A stretch of DNA of 64,000 nt from Vulcanimicrobiota bacterium (GCA_003151115.1 PLWS01000005.1:310001-374000); one strand, 5' to 3'; positions 1 through 8,933 are shown, counted from the first letter of the stretch. Notes: generated by a model not told the origin, from the sequence alone. Made by a program: numbers and translations.

Positions 1-576
1 ACTGGTGCGGTGGACTTAGCTCCGCAGTACGACGAAGCGGTGCGCGAACGGTTGGTGCGCGAAGCGCGCGTGCACGACGCGGAATTCTTGCACGCGTGGC
101 TGAGCGTGCGCGATCGCGCGCGAGCCGGTACCATCCATCCGCAAGACTCCTATCGCGTGCTGCGGGCGCTCGAAGTCGCGTTAGCGCCGCAATCAGGAAG
201 TCGTCAAGGAGCAATAACATCGCTGCGTTCGGCGAGCATTCCCTACCTCAAAATCTCGCTCGCCGTTGACGAAAGCACGCTGCGCGAGCGCATCGGCGCG
301 CGGACCGGCGCGATGCTGCACGCCGGGTTCGTGGAAGAGGCCGAACGCATCGGTGAGGACGCCGTCGCCGCGAACGCGGTCGGCTATCCGCAAGCGATCG
401 CGTACGCGCGTGGATGGTGCACGCGCGACGAACTGCGCGAATTGTTGATCCGAGCCACGAGGCGCTACGCAAAACGGCAGATAACGTGGTTCCGCGGCGA
501 ACCCGAAATCGTGCAGGCATTGCCCCAAGACGTCGAGCGGCTGGCAAGGGAAAGTCTGCAATGGGTTGAAGCGTGA
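1..576 (+). CDS. miaA: tRNA dimethylallyltransferase MiaA, C-terminal part
   Basis: The reading frame is open from base 1, so the N-terminus (P-loop) lies outside the window. MiaA transfers a dimethylallyl group to A37 of tRNAs that read UNN codons. The visible part has the family segments IHPQDSYRVLRALEV, a central GFVEEAERI region and the ending TRRYAKRQITWFR typical of MiaA C-termini. The stop lies 3 bases before hfq. A miaA-hfq pair is a widespread bacterial gene order and supports both calls. About 191 residues are visible of a family usually near 300. Confidence 0.93.
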   Translation, partial: TGAVDLAPQYDEAVRERLVREARVHDAEFLHAWLSVRDRARAGTIHPQDSYRVLRALEVALAPQSGSRQGAITSLRSASIPYLKISLAVDESTLRERIGARTGAMLHAGFVEEAERIGEDAVAANAVGYPQAIAYARGWCTRDELRELLIRATRRYAKRQITWFRGEPEIVQALPQDVERLARESLQWVEA

Positions 577-579
577 TTT

Positions 580-846
580 ATGCCCGGAAGCCTTCAGGAT
601 ACTTACCTCGCTGAAGTTCGTCGGCAGGGCGTTGCCGTTACGATTTATTTGGTCAACGGTTTTCAATTGCGCGGCGTGGTCAAGGGTTTCGATCCGTTCA
701 CCATATTGATCGAATACGAGCGCAAGACGCACCTGATTTATAAACACGCCGTCTCGACCATCTCTCCCCAAGGTCCGTTTGCGACGCCCGCGGGAGACGG
801 GGGCGCGGCTGCGCCTGAAGCGGCCGCAGAGGTTCCCACTTCGTAA
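580..846 (+). CDS. hfq: RNA chaperone Hfq
   Basis: An 88-residue protein with the Sm-like fold signature. The Sm1 segment carries VNGFQLRGVVKGFD and the Sm2 segment carries LIYKHAVSTI, where the YKH triad normally lines the proximal RNA-binding face. Hfq forms a hexameric ring that promotes small RNA-mRNA pairing. The C-terminal tail of about 20 residues is Ala/Glu/Pro-rich and presumably disordered. It lies directly after miaA, and its last base overlaps the dapF start codon, so the three genes are probably co-transcribed. Confidence 0.95.
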   Translation: MPGSLQDTYLAEVRRQGVAVTIYLVNGFQLRGVVKGFDPFTILIEYERKTHLIYKHAVSTISPQGPFATPAGDGGAAAPEAAAEVPTS

Positions 847-1637
847 TGCCCGGCGTGGCCGTGACCAAGATGCACGGCGCGTTCAACGACTTCGCAGTCA
901 TCGACCGGCGCAATGCAACCGAAACATTCGATTCCCAAACGCTCGCGCGGCGGATCTGCGATCGCCGCGACGGCATCGGCTGCGACGGATTGATCCTGAT
1001 CGAACCATCGAAAGATGCCGATGCGCGCATGCGCATCTTCAATGCCGACGGCAGCGAAGCGGAGATGTGCGGCAACGGATTACGCTGCGCGGCGCGCTTT
1101 TTATCGGAAGCCGGTGAGGGCGATCGTTTGCGTATTGAAACTGCCGCCGGGGTTCTGTCGGCGGAAATCGTGAGCGCCGGAGAGACGTACAGCGTTCGCA
1201 CGCAACTCGGAACGCCGCGCTTCGAACCGCGGGCGCTGCCGTTTGCGAACGCGGCGTACGTGGTGGTCGGAAATCCGCACGTCGTCATCTTCGAGAAGGC
1301 ACTCGATGCTGTCGATTTGAGCCAGGCTGCGGCGAAGCTTCAATCCCTGTTTCTGAGCGGCGTCAACGTGCACGTGGCCGTTGCCGTCGATCGCGGACGT
1401 TTAGATGCGCGCCACTGGGAACGCGGAGTCGGGCTTACGCAAGCCTGCGGAACAGGGGCGGCGGCGTGTGCGGCGGCGGCGATCCGGTTCGGACTGGCGG
1501 ATAGCCCCGTTGCGGTTCACGTTCCCGGCGGCATTCTGACCGTCGAATGGGACGGCGCAGGCGAGGCGTTCTTAACCGGGCCGGCCGTGCGCGTGTTCGA
1601 TGCAAGCGTCGCGGCGTTACATGCAGCTGCCGTCTAA
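846..1637 (+). CDS. dapF: Diaminopimelate epimerase
   Basis: A 263-residue enzyme that interconverts LL- and meso-diaminopimelate in lysine and peptidoglycan synthesis. Both catalytic cysteines are present: Cys75 in MCGNGLRC and Cys201 in ACGTGAAA. The N-terminal signature reads KMHGAFNDFAVID, close to the usual KMHGLGNDF. Length fits the family (about 270-280). It overlaps hfq by one base and the following acetyltransferase gene by several bases, consistent with one operon. Confidence 0.95.
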   Translation: MPGVAVTKMHGAFNDFAVIDRRNATETFDSQTLARRICDRRDGIGCDGLILIEPSKDADARMRIFNADGSEAEMCGNGLRCAARFLSEAGEGDRLRIETAAGVLSAEIVSAGETYSVRTQLGTPRFEPRALPFANAAYVVVGNPHVVIFEKALDAVDLSQAAAKLQSLFLSGVNVHVAVAVDRGRLDARHWERGVGLTQACGTGAAACAAAAIRFGLADSPVAVHVPGGILTVEWDGAGEAFLTGPAVRVFDASVAALHAAAV

Positions 1638-2070
1638 CGATCTCGCCGTTTCGATTCGCGACGCGATGCCCGCCGACGCGGAGCGCATCGTTGCACTCGC
1701 GCTGCAGCTGGGATACGAAACTCCGCTGGCTCATGTGGAAGCCGTCATTCATGCGTCCGGTAAGAACCGGGCGATCCTCGTCGCCGTGGTGCCGCGCGCG
1801 GGCGTTGTGGGATGGATGTCCGTTGCCCGCGAGGACACGCTCATCGCGAGCCGCCGCGCCGAGATTGCGGGTTTGATCGTTGAGGACGAATTTCGCGGCC
1901 ACCGTATCGGCGAGATGCTCGTCGAGGCGGCAGAAGAATGGGCGCGTAAGCAGGGCTGTGCCACGCTGCGGTTGCTGTCGAACGTCGTCCGCGAACGCGC
2001 GCACACGTTTTATGCGCGTTTGGGTTACGAGGCGCTCAAGACCCAGTACGTTTTTCAAAAAAATCTGTGA
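1621..2070 (+). CDS. GNAT family N-acetyltransferase
   Basis: About 149 residues with a GNAT fold. The acetyl-CoA binding motif A region is visible as IVEDEFRGHRIGEMLVEAA, and the C-terminal FYARLGYE motif is characteristic. The substrate cannot be predicted. The start is uncertain: ATG at 1621 overlaps the end of dapF by 17 bases, and another ATG at 1600 would add seven residues. The gene ends in a GTGA overlap with the radical SAM gene, so it is translationally coupled within the dapF cluster. Confidence 0.85.
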   Translation: MQLPSNDLAVSIRDAMPADAERIVALALQLGYETPLAHVEAVIHASGKNRAILVAVVPRAGVVGWMSVAREDTLIASRRAEIAGLIVEDEFRGHRIGEMLVEAAEEWARKQGCATLRLLSNVVRERAHTFYARLGYEALKTQYVFQKNL

Positions 2071-3275
2071 TCGGACTGGCCTACTGCGACAAAGCAGGGC
2101 GCATATTCTACGACGAGAGCGTACAGCCGCTGGCTGACGGCGGCGTCGTCCGCGCGGTTACGCGCGAGGAACTCGTGCCGGCGCCCGCCGGAACCGTGCC
2201 GATGGTTCTGCCCGCGCGCCATCCGCGTTTGACCCACGGCGTCGCGCGCCGTCGCCAGACGCTGGCGGTGATGCTGCCCGCCGGATATACCCGGCTGCTG
2301 CTCCCAGCATACGATCGCGACGACGGCGCGCCGGCATTGCCGCTTTTTGGCTATACTTTCGCCTGCGCGATCGACGAAACGCTGCACGTCGCGGCGATGC
2401 GCACCGACGAAGGGGAAGATTGGCAGCCGCGCACGTTCGCGTCTGGCGAGCTTGAACTGCTGGTCGAGCGCCGCATTAGCGCATCCAACGGTAACCGCGT
2501 GTTGGCGCAGCTGGCGACCTGTTCGCTCGAGTACCATTGTTTCACAGCGCAAAACGTCTTTCTGGAGCGCGGCGAGGCGGCGCTCCCCGTTTCACCGTCG
2601 TGCAACGCACGTTGCGTCGGCTGCATCTCCGAACAGGAACCGGAAACGGGCGTGCCTTCGCCGCATCTGCGAATTGCCGAGGAAATGACGGCGCGCGATC
2701 TTGCGACGATCGCGGTATATCACCTCGAGCGCGTTCCCGATGGAATCGTGTCGTTCGGGCAAGGCTGCGAAGGCGAGCCGCTGCTGCGTTCGATTGCCAT
2801 TGCCCGTGCCATCGAAACGATTCGCGCGAGCCGGTCGAACGGCACGATCAATCTCAACACCAACGGCAGTCTGCCCTCGGCGCTCCAGCGCTGCATCGAC
2901 GCCGGGCTCCAAGCCGTGCGCGTCAGCCTCAATTCGTTTCGCCCTCGCGTCTACGGCGCGTATTACCGTCCTATCGGCTACGCCCTCGAGGACGTCTTTG
3001 CGTCGATCCGGCTGGCGTGCGATGCGGGCTTGCGGGTGTCGCTCAATTTATTGACGCATCCTGGGGTCACTGACGATGTCGACGAACTCGTGGCGATGCG
3101 CGACTTCCTAAGATCCGTTAGCGTCGATATGATCCAAACGCGCACGCTCAACATCGATCCGGAGTGGTACTTCGATACGGTGGGAAGGCCCACGCAGCCG
3201 GCGGGCATGCGCGAGGCGATCGCTGAGATGCGCGCGAGCGGCGTTCGCGTCGGCAACTTCACGCACACGCACTGA
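2067..3275 (+). CDS. Radical SAM protein of unknown function
   Basis: A 402-residue protein. The [4Fe-4S] cluster motif CNARCVGC sits unusually far in, at about residues 179-186 (C179, C183, C186). A TIM-barrel-like part follows, with the glycine-rich stretch FGQGCEGEPLL (near residue 230) and INLNTNGS, typical of radical SAM enzymes of the Elp3/MoaA/viperin-like superfamily. The first 175 residues are not recognised and may form a separate beta-rich domain. The GTG start overlaps the stop of the GNAT gene, and the stop overlaps the antiporter start. The reaction is not predictable from sequence. Confidence 0.8.
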   Translation: MIGLAYCDKAGRIFYDESVQPLADGGVVRAVTREELVPAPAGTVPMVLPARHPRLTHGVARRRQTLAVMLPAGYTRLLLPAYDRDDGAPALPLFGYTFACAIDETLHVAAMRTDEGEDWQPRTFASGELELLVERRISASNGNRVLAQLATCSLEYHCFTAQNVFLERGEAALPVSPSCNARCVGCISEQEPETGVPSPHLRIAEEMTARDLATIAVYHLERVPDGIVSFGQGCEGEPLLRSIAIARAIETIRASRSNGTINLNTNGSLPSALQRCIDAGLQAVRVSLNSFRPRVYGAYYRPIGYALEDVFASIRLACDAGLRVSLNLLTHPGVTDDVDELVAMRDFLRSVSVDMIQTRTLNIDPEWYFDTVGRPTQPAGMREAIAEMRASGVRVGNFTHTH

Positions 3276-4375
3276 TGCAGCTCTGGTCGATTGCGGCGCT
3301 TCTGGTCGCGGGAATCATCACCGGCGCGATATTTCCAGGGAAACTTACCGCTATTTTCGGCGCGGCCACGCTCTACGTTTTTCTTCCCGCGCTGATCTTT
3401 GAGGGCGCTTGGCGCTTGGACTCGCAGACGATGCGGCGGATGTGGGGTCCGATCGCAATGTTGGCGGTGCCCGGCGCCTTTTGCACGGCGGGCATTATCG
3501 CGGTCTGCATTCACTATGTTGGCGGCGTTCCGTGGACGAGCGCGCTGCTGCTGGGCGCGATCCTCGGAGCAACCGATCCGGTCGCCGTGCTCGCGATCTT
3601 CAAGCGGCTGGGATTGCCGCCGGCGCTGACGACGATCGTCGAAAGCGAGGCGCTGCTCAACGATGCCGTGGCTGTCGTCATGTACCGAGCGGTGCTCGCT
3701 TCGATCGTGCTAGCATCGCAGGCGGGCCTAGTTCAAGTCAGCACGCATGCCGCGCTGGGAACGTTGATCGGTGTTGTCTGCGGGATCGTTGCAGCCTGTG
3801 CCGCGGCCGCTCTGCTTGGAAGAACGCAACAAGCGGTTGCGTACGCCGCGCTCACGGTTGCCGGCGCTTATGGATCGTATTATCTTGCCGGCCGTTTCGA
3901 TTGGTCGGGCATTTTCGCGGTCTTAAGTTTTGGCGTTGCCCTGCGCATTTTGCAGCAAAAGAAAATCGATCTGGATTGCTCGGAGCGCACGGGAAAGACG
4001 TGGGACGTCATTGCCGGCATCGCCAACGCCGCACTATTCTTCTTGATCGGCGCGGCACTCGACGTCAAGCAACTGGGCCAGGCCCTGCCGATCTCGCTGT
4101 TGACCCTGACCGCCGTTCTACTCGCGCGGTTTGCAATCGTCTACGGCCTGCTCGAATTCGTCCGGCCGAGGTTGCATGTGGCGTGGATGTCAGTAGTGCG
4201 GCTCGCCGGGATACGCGGTGCGCTCTCGCTTGCGCTGGCCTTGGCAATTCCGCAGGGCATTGCGGGCCGCGAACTCGTCATCAACGTCACGTTCGTCGTC
4301 GTCGTACTTACGCTGCTGGTTGGCTTGCTGACGCTCGAGCGCCGGGTTAAGAATCTGCCGCTGGAAGCTCGGTAG
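3275..4375 (+). CDS. Cation:proton antiporter (CPA1, NhaP-like)
   Basis: A 366-residue membrane protein, nearly all hydrophobic, with about 11-12 predicted transmembrane segments. The signature ATDPVAVLAIFK followed by ESEALLNDAVAVV is diagnostic of Na+/H+ exchangers (PF00999); the Asp of the DP and ND motifs are the usual ion-binding positions. The protein is short, with no cytoplasmic C-terminal domain. It overlaps the preceding gene by one base. It faces two convergent TrkA-type genes, so the neighbourhood is ion-related. Confidence 0.88.
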   Translation: MQLWSIAALLVAGIITGAIFPGKLTAIFGAATLYVFLPALIFEGAWRLDSQTMRRMWGPIAMLAVPGAFCTAGIIAVCIHYVGGVPWTSALLLGAILGATDPVAVLAIFKRLGLPPALTTIVESEALLNDAVAVVMYRAVLASIVLASQAGLVQVSTHAALGTLIGVVCGIVAACAAAALLGRTQQAVAYAALTVAGAYGSYYLAGRFDWSGIFAVLSFGVALRILQQKKIDLDCSERTGKTWDVIAGIANAALFFLIGAALDVKQLGQALPISLLTLTAVLLARFAIVYGLLEFVRPRLHVAWMSVVRLAGIRGALSLALALAIPQGIAGRELVINVTFVVVVLTLLVGLLTLERRVKNLPLEAR

Positions 4376-4385
4376 CGCGCGGCCC

Positions 4386-4560
4386 TCCCTTCGACTCGCT
4401 CCGCTCGCTCAGGACAGGCTGCTCGGTCGTGGTTCGACACGCAGTTCATCCTTACCGGATGAACGGCGGCTCACCATGACACCTACATGGCATTCACCAC
4501 CGCAACACGCCCACCACCGCAATCATTCACCACCGCAATATGCCATTTACCACCGCACCA
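4386..4560. repeat. Palindromic intergenic repeat plus CACCGCAA-type short repeats
   Basis: This gap between convergent genes starts with a GC-rich imperfect palindrome built around CGCTCCGCTCGCTC (about 4386-4420). It resembles dispersed repetitive extragenic elements found in many GC-rich genomes. From about 4490 to 4558 comes a degenerate run of CACCACCGCAA units separated by short spacers. No ORF is supported. I saw no second copy of either element in this window. Confidence 0.45.
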
Positions 4561-4567
4561 GGTGATG

Positions 4568-4984
4568 CTAAACGGAAGCCGTTACGTGCTTGTGGATCGC
4601 GTCCAGGATGACTTCGGTTGACGAAATGACCGTAACGGGATTCTGTTCGTCGAGCGACTCGAAGATCAGTTTGTTGCGAGGATTGTTGACGCGCGCGATG
4701 CAGCGAGCTGTCGAATTTTTCTTGGTGATCAAGCAGACAACCAAGTTGTCCTCGTCGTCTCCGGTGTCGGCGATGACGACGTCGGCGCGTTTGAGGCCGC
4801 CTTGCTCCAGGACGAGCGGGTCGCAGCCGTCGCCGACGAGTGTGACGTTGCGCTCCAAGAGTTGCTCGAGGAGCCGCGCTTTGCGTTCGGCTTTCTCGAT
4901 GATCACGACCTCGTGCCCTTGAGCGACCAACGCTCGCGTTAAATACGAACCGACTTTTCCGCCGCCGACAATTAAAACAAACAT
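4568..4984 (-). CDS. TrkA-N (RCK) domain protein
   Basis: A 138-residue single RCK domain with an N-terminal Rossmann motif (LIVGGGKVGSYL) for NAD(H) and a downstream acidic ADTGDDEDN segment. Such proteins gate K+ transport or sense nucleotides and cyclic dinucleotides. There is no TrkA-C domain. It overlaps the upstream trkA-like gene by one base, which suggests that the two RCK proteins are made together and may form a heteromeric ring. No Trk/Ktr membrane subunit is in the window. Confidence 0.85.
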   Translation of the reverse strand: MFVLIVGGGKVGSYLTRALVAQGHEVVIIEKAERKARLLEQLLERNVTLVGDGCDPLVLEQGGLKRADVVIADTGDDEDNLVVCLITKKNSTARCIARVNNPRNKLIFESLDEQNPVTVISSTEVILDAIHKHVTASV

Positions 4985-5655
4985 CAGCCGACGCCTTGCG
5001 GCACGCGCGCGTCGGCGAACATCTGCGCGAATTCACTGATTGCTTCGGGCGCGACGATCGCATTGATCTCATCGCTCTCGGCCAGCACGGTATCGTTGGC
5101 GGCCACGCGCACGCTCTTGCCGGTGCGGATGGCGGCGATGCGGATGCGCCCCGCGCGCTCGAAATCGGAGACGCGCTTACCGGCGTCGGACGCGCGGATC
5201 GTCGCGGTCAGCGACGTGACCTTTCCAAAATCAAAAGACTGCAGCGTGTCCCACGGCGCCTCCATCAGAACGTCGCGGATCATTTTCGCACCGGTCGTGG
5301 TGGGGCAGACGGTATCTATGCCGAGTTCGCGGTACATCATGCCGCGCGTCGGGTCGTAGATGCGCGCGACGATTTTCTTGATGTGAAACATGCGCTGGGC
5401 GATGAGCGCGGCCATCACGTTCCGGTTGTCGCCGTTGGTCACGGCAATGAAGCCGCCGGCTTGCGCGGCGCCCGCATGCTTGAGCACGTCGTAATCGATG
5501 CCGGTTCCGACCACGACGTGTCCTTTGAATTTTTGGCCCAAGCGCTTGAAAGCGTTGGGGTCTTCGTCAACGACGATGACCTCGTGGCCATCCGCGTCGA
5601 GCAGCTTCGCGAGGGTAGAACCGACGCGGCCGCAGCCGACGATGAGGTATCTCAT
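4984..5655 (-). CDS. TrkA family potassium uptake regulatory protein (TrkA-N plus TrkA-C)
   Basis: A 223-residue protein. The N-terminal Rossmann motif is LIVGCGRVGSTLA, followed by VDEDPNAF, a typical nucleotide-ribose binding end. After about residue 140 comes a TrkA-C-like beta domain. I chose the ATG at 5655 because the family domain begins exactly there; the frame stays open upstream, but that extension runs through a tRNA gene on the other strand and is not coding. Its stop touches the start of the second RCK gene (4568-4984). Likely role: cytosolic gating ring of a K+ transporter encoded elsewhere. Confidence 0.88.
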   Translation of the reverse strand: MRYLIVGCGRVGSTLAKLLDADGHEVIVVDEDPNAFKRLGQKFKGHVVVGTGIDYDVLKHAGAAQAGGFIAVTNGDNRNVMAALIAQRMFHIKKIVARIYDPTRGMMYRELGIDTVCPTTTGAKMIRDVLMEAPWDTLQSFDFGKVTSLTATIRASDAGKRVSDFERAGRIRIAAIRTGKSVRVAANDTVLAESDEINAIVAPEAISEFAQMFADARVPQGVG

Positions 5656-5756
5656 GGGTGTGGAGAAACTTTTCCGATAGCGTTGCGCGTTTTCCCGTCG
5701 CTTCGTCCCGGCAGGAGGGGGAGGGGGCCGACCGAACCTACGGGAGCACGAATTTC

Positions 5757-5830
5757 CGGGGCGTGGCTCAGCTTGGTAGAGCGCTTCGTTCGGGACGAAG
5801 AGGCCGCTGGTTCGAATCCAGTCGCCCCGA
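5757..5830 (+). tRNA. tRNA-Pro (anticodon CGG)
   Basis: A complete 74-base cloverleaf. The acceptor stem CGGGGCG pairs with CGCCCCG (discriminator A), the D arm is GCTC...GAGC, the anticodon stem CTTCG/CGAAG encloses loop TTCGGGA with anticodon CGG, and the T arm is GCTGG-TTCGAAT-CCAGT with one G-T pair. C1-G72 is the usual bacterial tRNA-Pro feature. CCA is not encoded. It lies between the trkA pair and the Clp-N gene. Confidence 0.95.
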
Positions 5831-5888
5831 AATTTTCCCCCAAAAGCGTAAACAATTTTTGGGGCCCCAATAAGTTTAAAAGGCGCTG

Positions 5889-6272
5889 TTGTTTTCAAAA
5901 TTTAGTCCGGCATCGGGGCGCATCTTACGCGCGGCCGAACAAGAGTGCCGAAATCACAACCATTACTATATCGGCGTAGAGCATGTGCTCGTGGCGCTGC
6001 TGCAAGAGCCCGACGGTGCGATCTCCGAACGCTTGAACCGCGAAGGCATCGATCCGGGCGAGGTGCACGCCGAGATCCGCCGCGCGCTCGGGACCGGAGA
6101 AGAGCGCAGCTGGGAAGGCATCCTGGTGACGCCTCGCGTGCGCAACGTCGTCGCGATCGCCGAGAAAAACACGGACGGCCTGATCGAGCCCGTCAACTTG
6201 CTGGAAGCCATCGAGACGGAAGGCGGCAGCCGCGCCGCGGAAGTCCTCAAGCGATCGCGTGCACGCGTTTAG
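5889..6272 (+). CDS. Stand-alone Clp N-terminal (double Clp repeat) domain protein
   Basis: About 127 residues that match the N-terminal substrate/adaptor-binding domain of ClpA/ClpC, with repeat signatures HYYIGVEHVLVALLQ and a second half ending in PVNLLEAI. No AAA+ domain follows, so it is a free-standing domain protein that may modulate a Clp protease or bind its adaptors. The start is a TTG (MFSKFS), chosen because the Clp-N fold starts there. It overlaps the next gene (DedA) by 14 bases. Confidence 0.8.
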   Translation: MFSKFSPASGRILRAAEQECRNHNHYYIGVEHVLVALLQEPDGAISERLNREGIDPGEVHAEIRRALGTGEERSWEGILVTPRVRNVVAIAEKNTDGLIEPVNLLEAIETEGGSRAAEVLKRSRARV

Positions 6273-6870
6273 TCAATACTTCCTTCACCTCATAGACCAC
6301 CTCGGCTATCTCGGCTTATACGTCGTGATGACGCTGGCCAATATCGGCGCGCCCGTCGGGAGCGAACTCGTGCTGCCCGCAGCCGGCGCGCTGGCGGCGA
6401 CGGGACACCTCTCCAGTGCGTGGCTGGCCATCGCCGTAGCCGTCGCCGGCGAACTGACAGGCCAGAGCATTGGCTACGCAGTCGGCCGATTTGGGGGACG
6501 GCCCTTCGTCGACAAGTTCGGGAAGTACGTGCGATTCCATCACGCGGAGCTGGAGCGCGTCGACAGCTTTTTCGCGCGCTGGGGAAGCTTCGCGATCTTT
6601 ATCTGCCGCTTCGTTCCTTTTATAAGAGGCATCATGGGCGTTCCGGCGGGCATAGCGGAGATGCCGCTTTCGCATTTCTATTTCTGGACGTTTTGCGGCT
6701 CGCTGATATTTTGCGCCGGCTTCATTCTGCTCGGGAGCACGCTTGGGTCCCATGCGGAAGTTGTCGGCGACGCCTTCCGCCACTACGCGCTGCTGATTGC
6801 CGGTGCAGCCGTCGTCGCGGTCGCCCTGTACTTCGTTATAAGGAGCCGTTTGGGGAAGAAAACGGTTTAG
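6259..6870 (+). CDS. DedA family inner membrane protein
   Basis: A 203-residue polytopic membrane protein of the DedA/SNARE-associated (VTT) family. It shows the family segments GQSIGYAVGRFGG (re-entrant loop) and FICRFVPFIRGIMGVPAG with the conserved Arg residues. DedA proteins act in lipid scrambling and proton-motive-force homeostasis. The GTG start overlaps the Clp-N gene by 14 bases, consistent with translational coupling. Confidence 0.9.
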   Translation: MHAFSQYFLHLIDHLGYLGLYVVMTLANIGAPVGSELVLPAAGALAATGHLSSAWLAIAVAVAGELTGQSIGYAVGRFGGRPFVDKFGKYVRFHHAELERVDSFFARWGSFAIFICRFVPFIRGIMGVPAGIAEMPLSHFYFWTFCGSLIFCAGFILLGSTLGSHAEVVGDAFRHYALLIAGAAVVAVALYFVIRSRLGKKTV

Positions 6871-6897
6871 GGGTCTTCGTCGAATAAGGGCGGGTCG

Positions 6898-8922
6898 ATG
6901 ACCACGCCACTCGCACAAACCCTGGCACAAGTCCCCGATGCGCCCGGCATTTATATGATGCTGGACAAGAACGGCGACGTGCTCTATATCGGAAAAGCGG
7001 TTTCGCTGCGCAGCCGCGTGCGGTCGTATTTTCAGGAGAGCGCGGCGCATCACGTGCGCACGGCGGCCATGGTCGAGCGCGTGGTCGACGTGCGGACCAT
7101 CGTCGTTACCAACGAAGTCGAGGCGCTGATCCTCGAGGCCAATCTCATCAAGCGCTATCAGCCGCCGTATAACGTGCGGCTGCGCGACGACAAGCGTTAT
7201 CCTTACCTCAAGGTTACGAACGAGTCGTTTCCGCGCGTACTGTTTACGCGGGTGGTCAAAAACGACGGCGCGCGCTACTTCGGGCCATATACCAATGCGC
7301 ACGGCCTGCGCGAGCTCATCGATCTGGTGCGCTTGGTCTTTCCGCTGCGTACGTGTCCCGAACCGATCGACGGACGCCGGCGCCGTCCATGCCTGCAGTA
7401 TCACATCAAGCGCTGCCTGGCGCCGTGCGTCGGGTACCAGAGTCAAGATGAGTACGACCGCATGATCGAAGAAGTCGTGCTCTTCCTGGAAGGCAAGCAA
7501 GAGTCGTTGCTTTCACGTTTGCAGCGCGAGATGGTCACATCGGCGGAGTCGTACAATTTCGAATCGGCGGCGCGCTTGCGCGATCGCATCGTCGCGGTGC
7601 GCCGCGTGACCGAAGCGCAGCAAGTCGTCTGGCGGTCGCGCATCGACATGGACTTACTGGGGCTCGCGCGCGCGCAAGGCCAAGCCTGCGTACAAGTCTT
7701 TATGGTGCGCGCGGGCAAGCTGCTGGCGCAGGAGCACTTCATTCTCGACGGCGTGGCCGATCAGCCCGACTCGGAGCTTTTTAGCCATTTCTTAAAGCAG
7801 TTTTACACCGCGCGAACGGCGGGAGCACCGGAACCGCCGGGCATTTCACCTTTGGCGTCGATACGCACCGCGCGCGGAGTGGAATCGCCGGTTCCGTTGC
7901 CGCGCGCGAATGCCAAAGCGGCACGCACGGCCGCCAGTGCGATTCCAAAGGAGATTTTGGTGCAGGCGCTGCCGGCCGATGCCTCGGTCATCGAGGCGTG
8001 GCTCACGGAATATAAAGGAACGCGCGTGCGCGTACTGTTGCCCCGGCGCGGCGAGCGCTCGCGCTATCTCAAACTCGTGCAGAAGAACGCCGAGCAAAAT
8101 CTTAAAGCATTTCTGGCGCACCAGGAAGTGCAAGAGACGGCGCAGGCGCAATCGCTCACGGAGCTAGCCGACGCGCTCGAGCTTCCCGAGCCCCCGCACC
8201 GCATCGAATGTTACGATATCTCGAATATCCAGGGATCGAACGCGGTCAGTTCGATGGTCGTCTTCGTGGAGGGCCGCGCGAAGAAGAGCGACTACCGCAA
8301 ATTCAAGATCCAGTACGACAAGGGCCCCAACGATTTCGCGATGATGCAAGAGACGCTGCGCCGGCGCTTGCGCTATTTGCGTACGAAAACCGATATCGAC
8401 GTTGCCGTGCATGAAGGTGAAGCGACGAAGGAAACGACGCAGAGTAAGCTCGTGGATGAGCTTGCGCGCAAAGAGAAATTCAACAAGAAGCCCGACCTCT
8501 TACTGATCGACGGCGGCAAAGGCCAGTTGAGCGCAGTGATGGAGGTGCTCGAAGAGATGGACATGACGGGTCTCTCCCTCGCGGGCCTCGCGAAAGAAAA
8601 CGAATGGCTCTATGTGCCCGGCCAGTCCGAGCCGATCGTGCTGCCACCGAATTCCGCCGCGCTGCATTTGGTGATGCGGATTCGCGACGAGGCACATCGT
8701 TTTGCGGTAACGTACCACCGCCAGCGCCGTGGCAAAGAGATGACGCGCTCGGCCGTGGACGCGCTGGCAGGGGTCGGTCCGGTTCGAAAGAAGCGCTTGC
8801 TCACTGCCTTTGGTTCCGCGGCCGGCATTCGGCGCGCCAGCGTTGATGAGATCGCGGCGGTGAAGGGCATGACCCCGGCTTTGGCTTCGCGGGTGAAAGC
8901 CGCACTGGAGAAGTCGCCTTAA
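6898..8922 (+). CDS. uvrC: Excinuclease ABC subunit C
   Basis: A 674-residue UvrC of nucleotide excision repair, which makes the 3' and 5' incisions flanking a lesion. Domain order: GIY-YIG nuclease (GIYMML at residues 17-22, VLYIGKA near 28), a UVR UvrB-binding motif near residue 205, an RNase H-like second nuclease domain (CYDISNIQG, then LLIDGGKGQL), and C-terminal helix-hairpin-helix repeats (ALAGVGPVRKKRLL). Compared with typical UvrC (about 600 residues) it has an extra linker of some 50 residues around residues 300-350, rich in Ala and Pro. Confidence 0.96.
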   Translation: MTTPLAQTLAQVPDAPGIYMMLDKNGDVLYIGKAVSLRSRVRSYFQESAAHHVRTAAMVERVVDVRTIVVTNEVEALILEANLIKRYQPPYNVRLRDDKRYPYLKVTNESFPRVLFTRVVKNDGARYFGPYTNAHGLRELIDLVRLVFPLRTCPEPIDGRRRRPCLQYHIKRCLAPCVGYQSQDEYDRMIEEVVLFLEGKQESLLSRLQREMVTSAESYNFESAARLRDRIVAVRRVTEAQQVVWRSRIDMDLLGLARAQGQACVQVFMVRAGKLLAQEHFILDGVADQPDSELFSHFLKQFYTARTAGAPEPPGISPLASIRTARGVESPVPLPRANAKAARTAASAIPKEILVQALPADASVIEAWLTEYKGTRVRVLLPRRGERSRYLKLVQKNAEQNLKAFLAHQEVQETAQAQSLTELADALELPEPPHRIECYDISNIQGSNAVSSMVVFVEGRAKKSDYRKFKIQYDKGPNDFAMMQETLRRRLRYLRTKTDIDVAVHEGEATKETTQSKLVDELARKEKFNKKPDLLLIDGGKGQLSAVMEVLEEMDMTGLSLAGLAKENEWLYVPGQSEPIVLPPNSAALHLVMRIRDEAHRFAVTYHRQRRGKEMTRSAVDALAGVGPVRKKRLLTAFGSAAGIRRASVDEIAAVKGMTPALASRVKAALEKSP

Positions 8923-8933
8923 AGGAGTGACGA

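Noticed and set aside
193-771. Long minus-strand frame across miaA and hfq
   Set aside because: It lies opposite two clear genes and shows no domain; GC-rich codons create such shadows.
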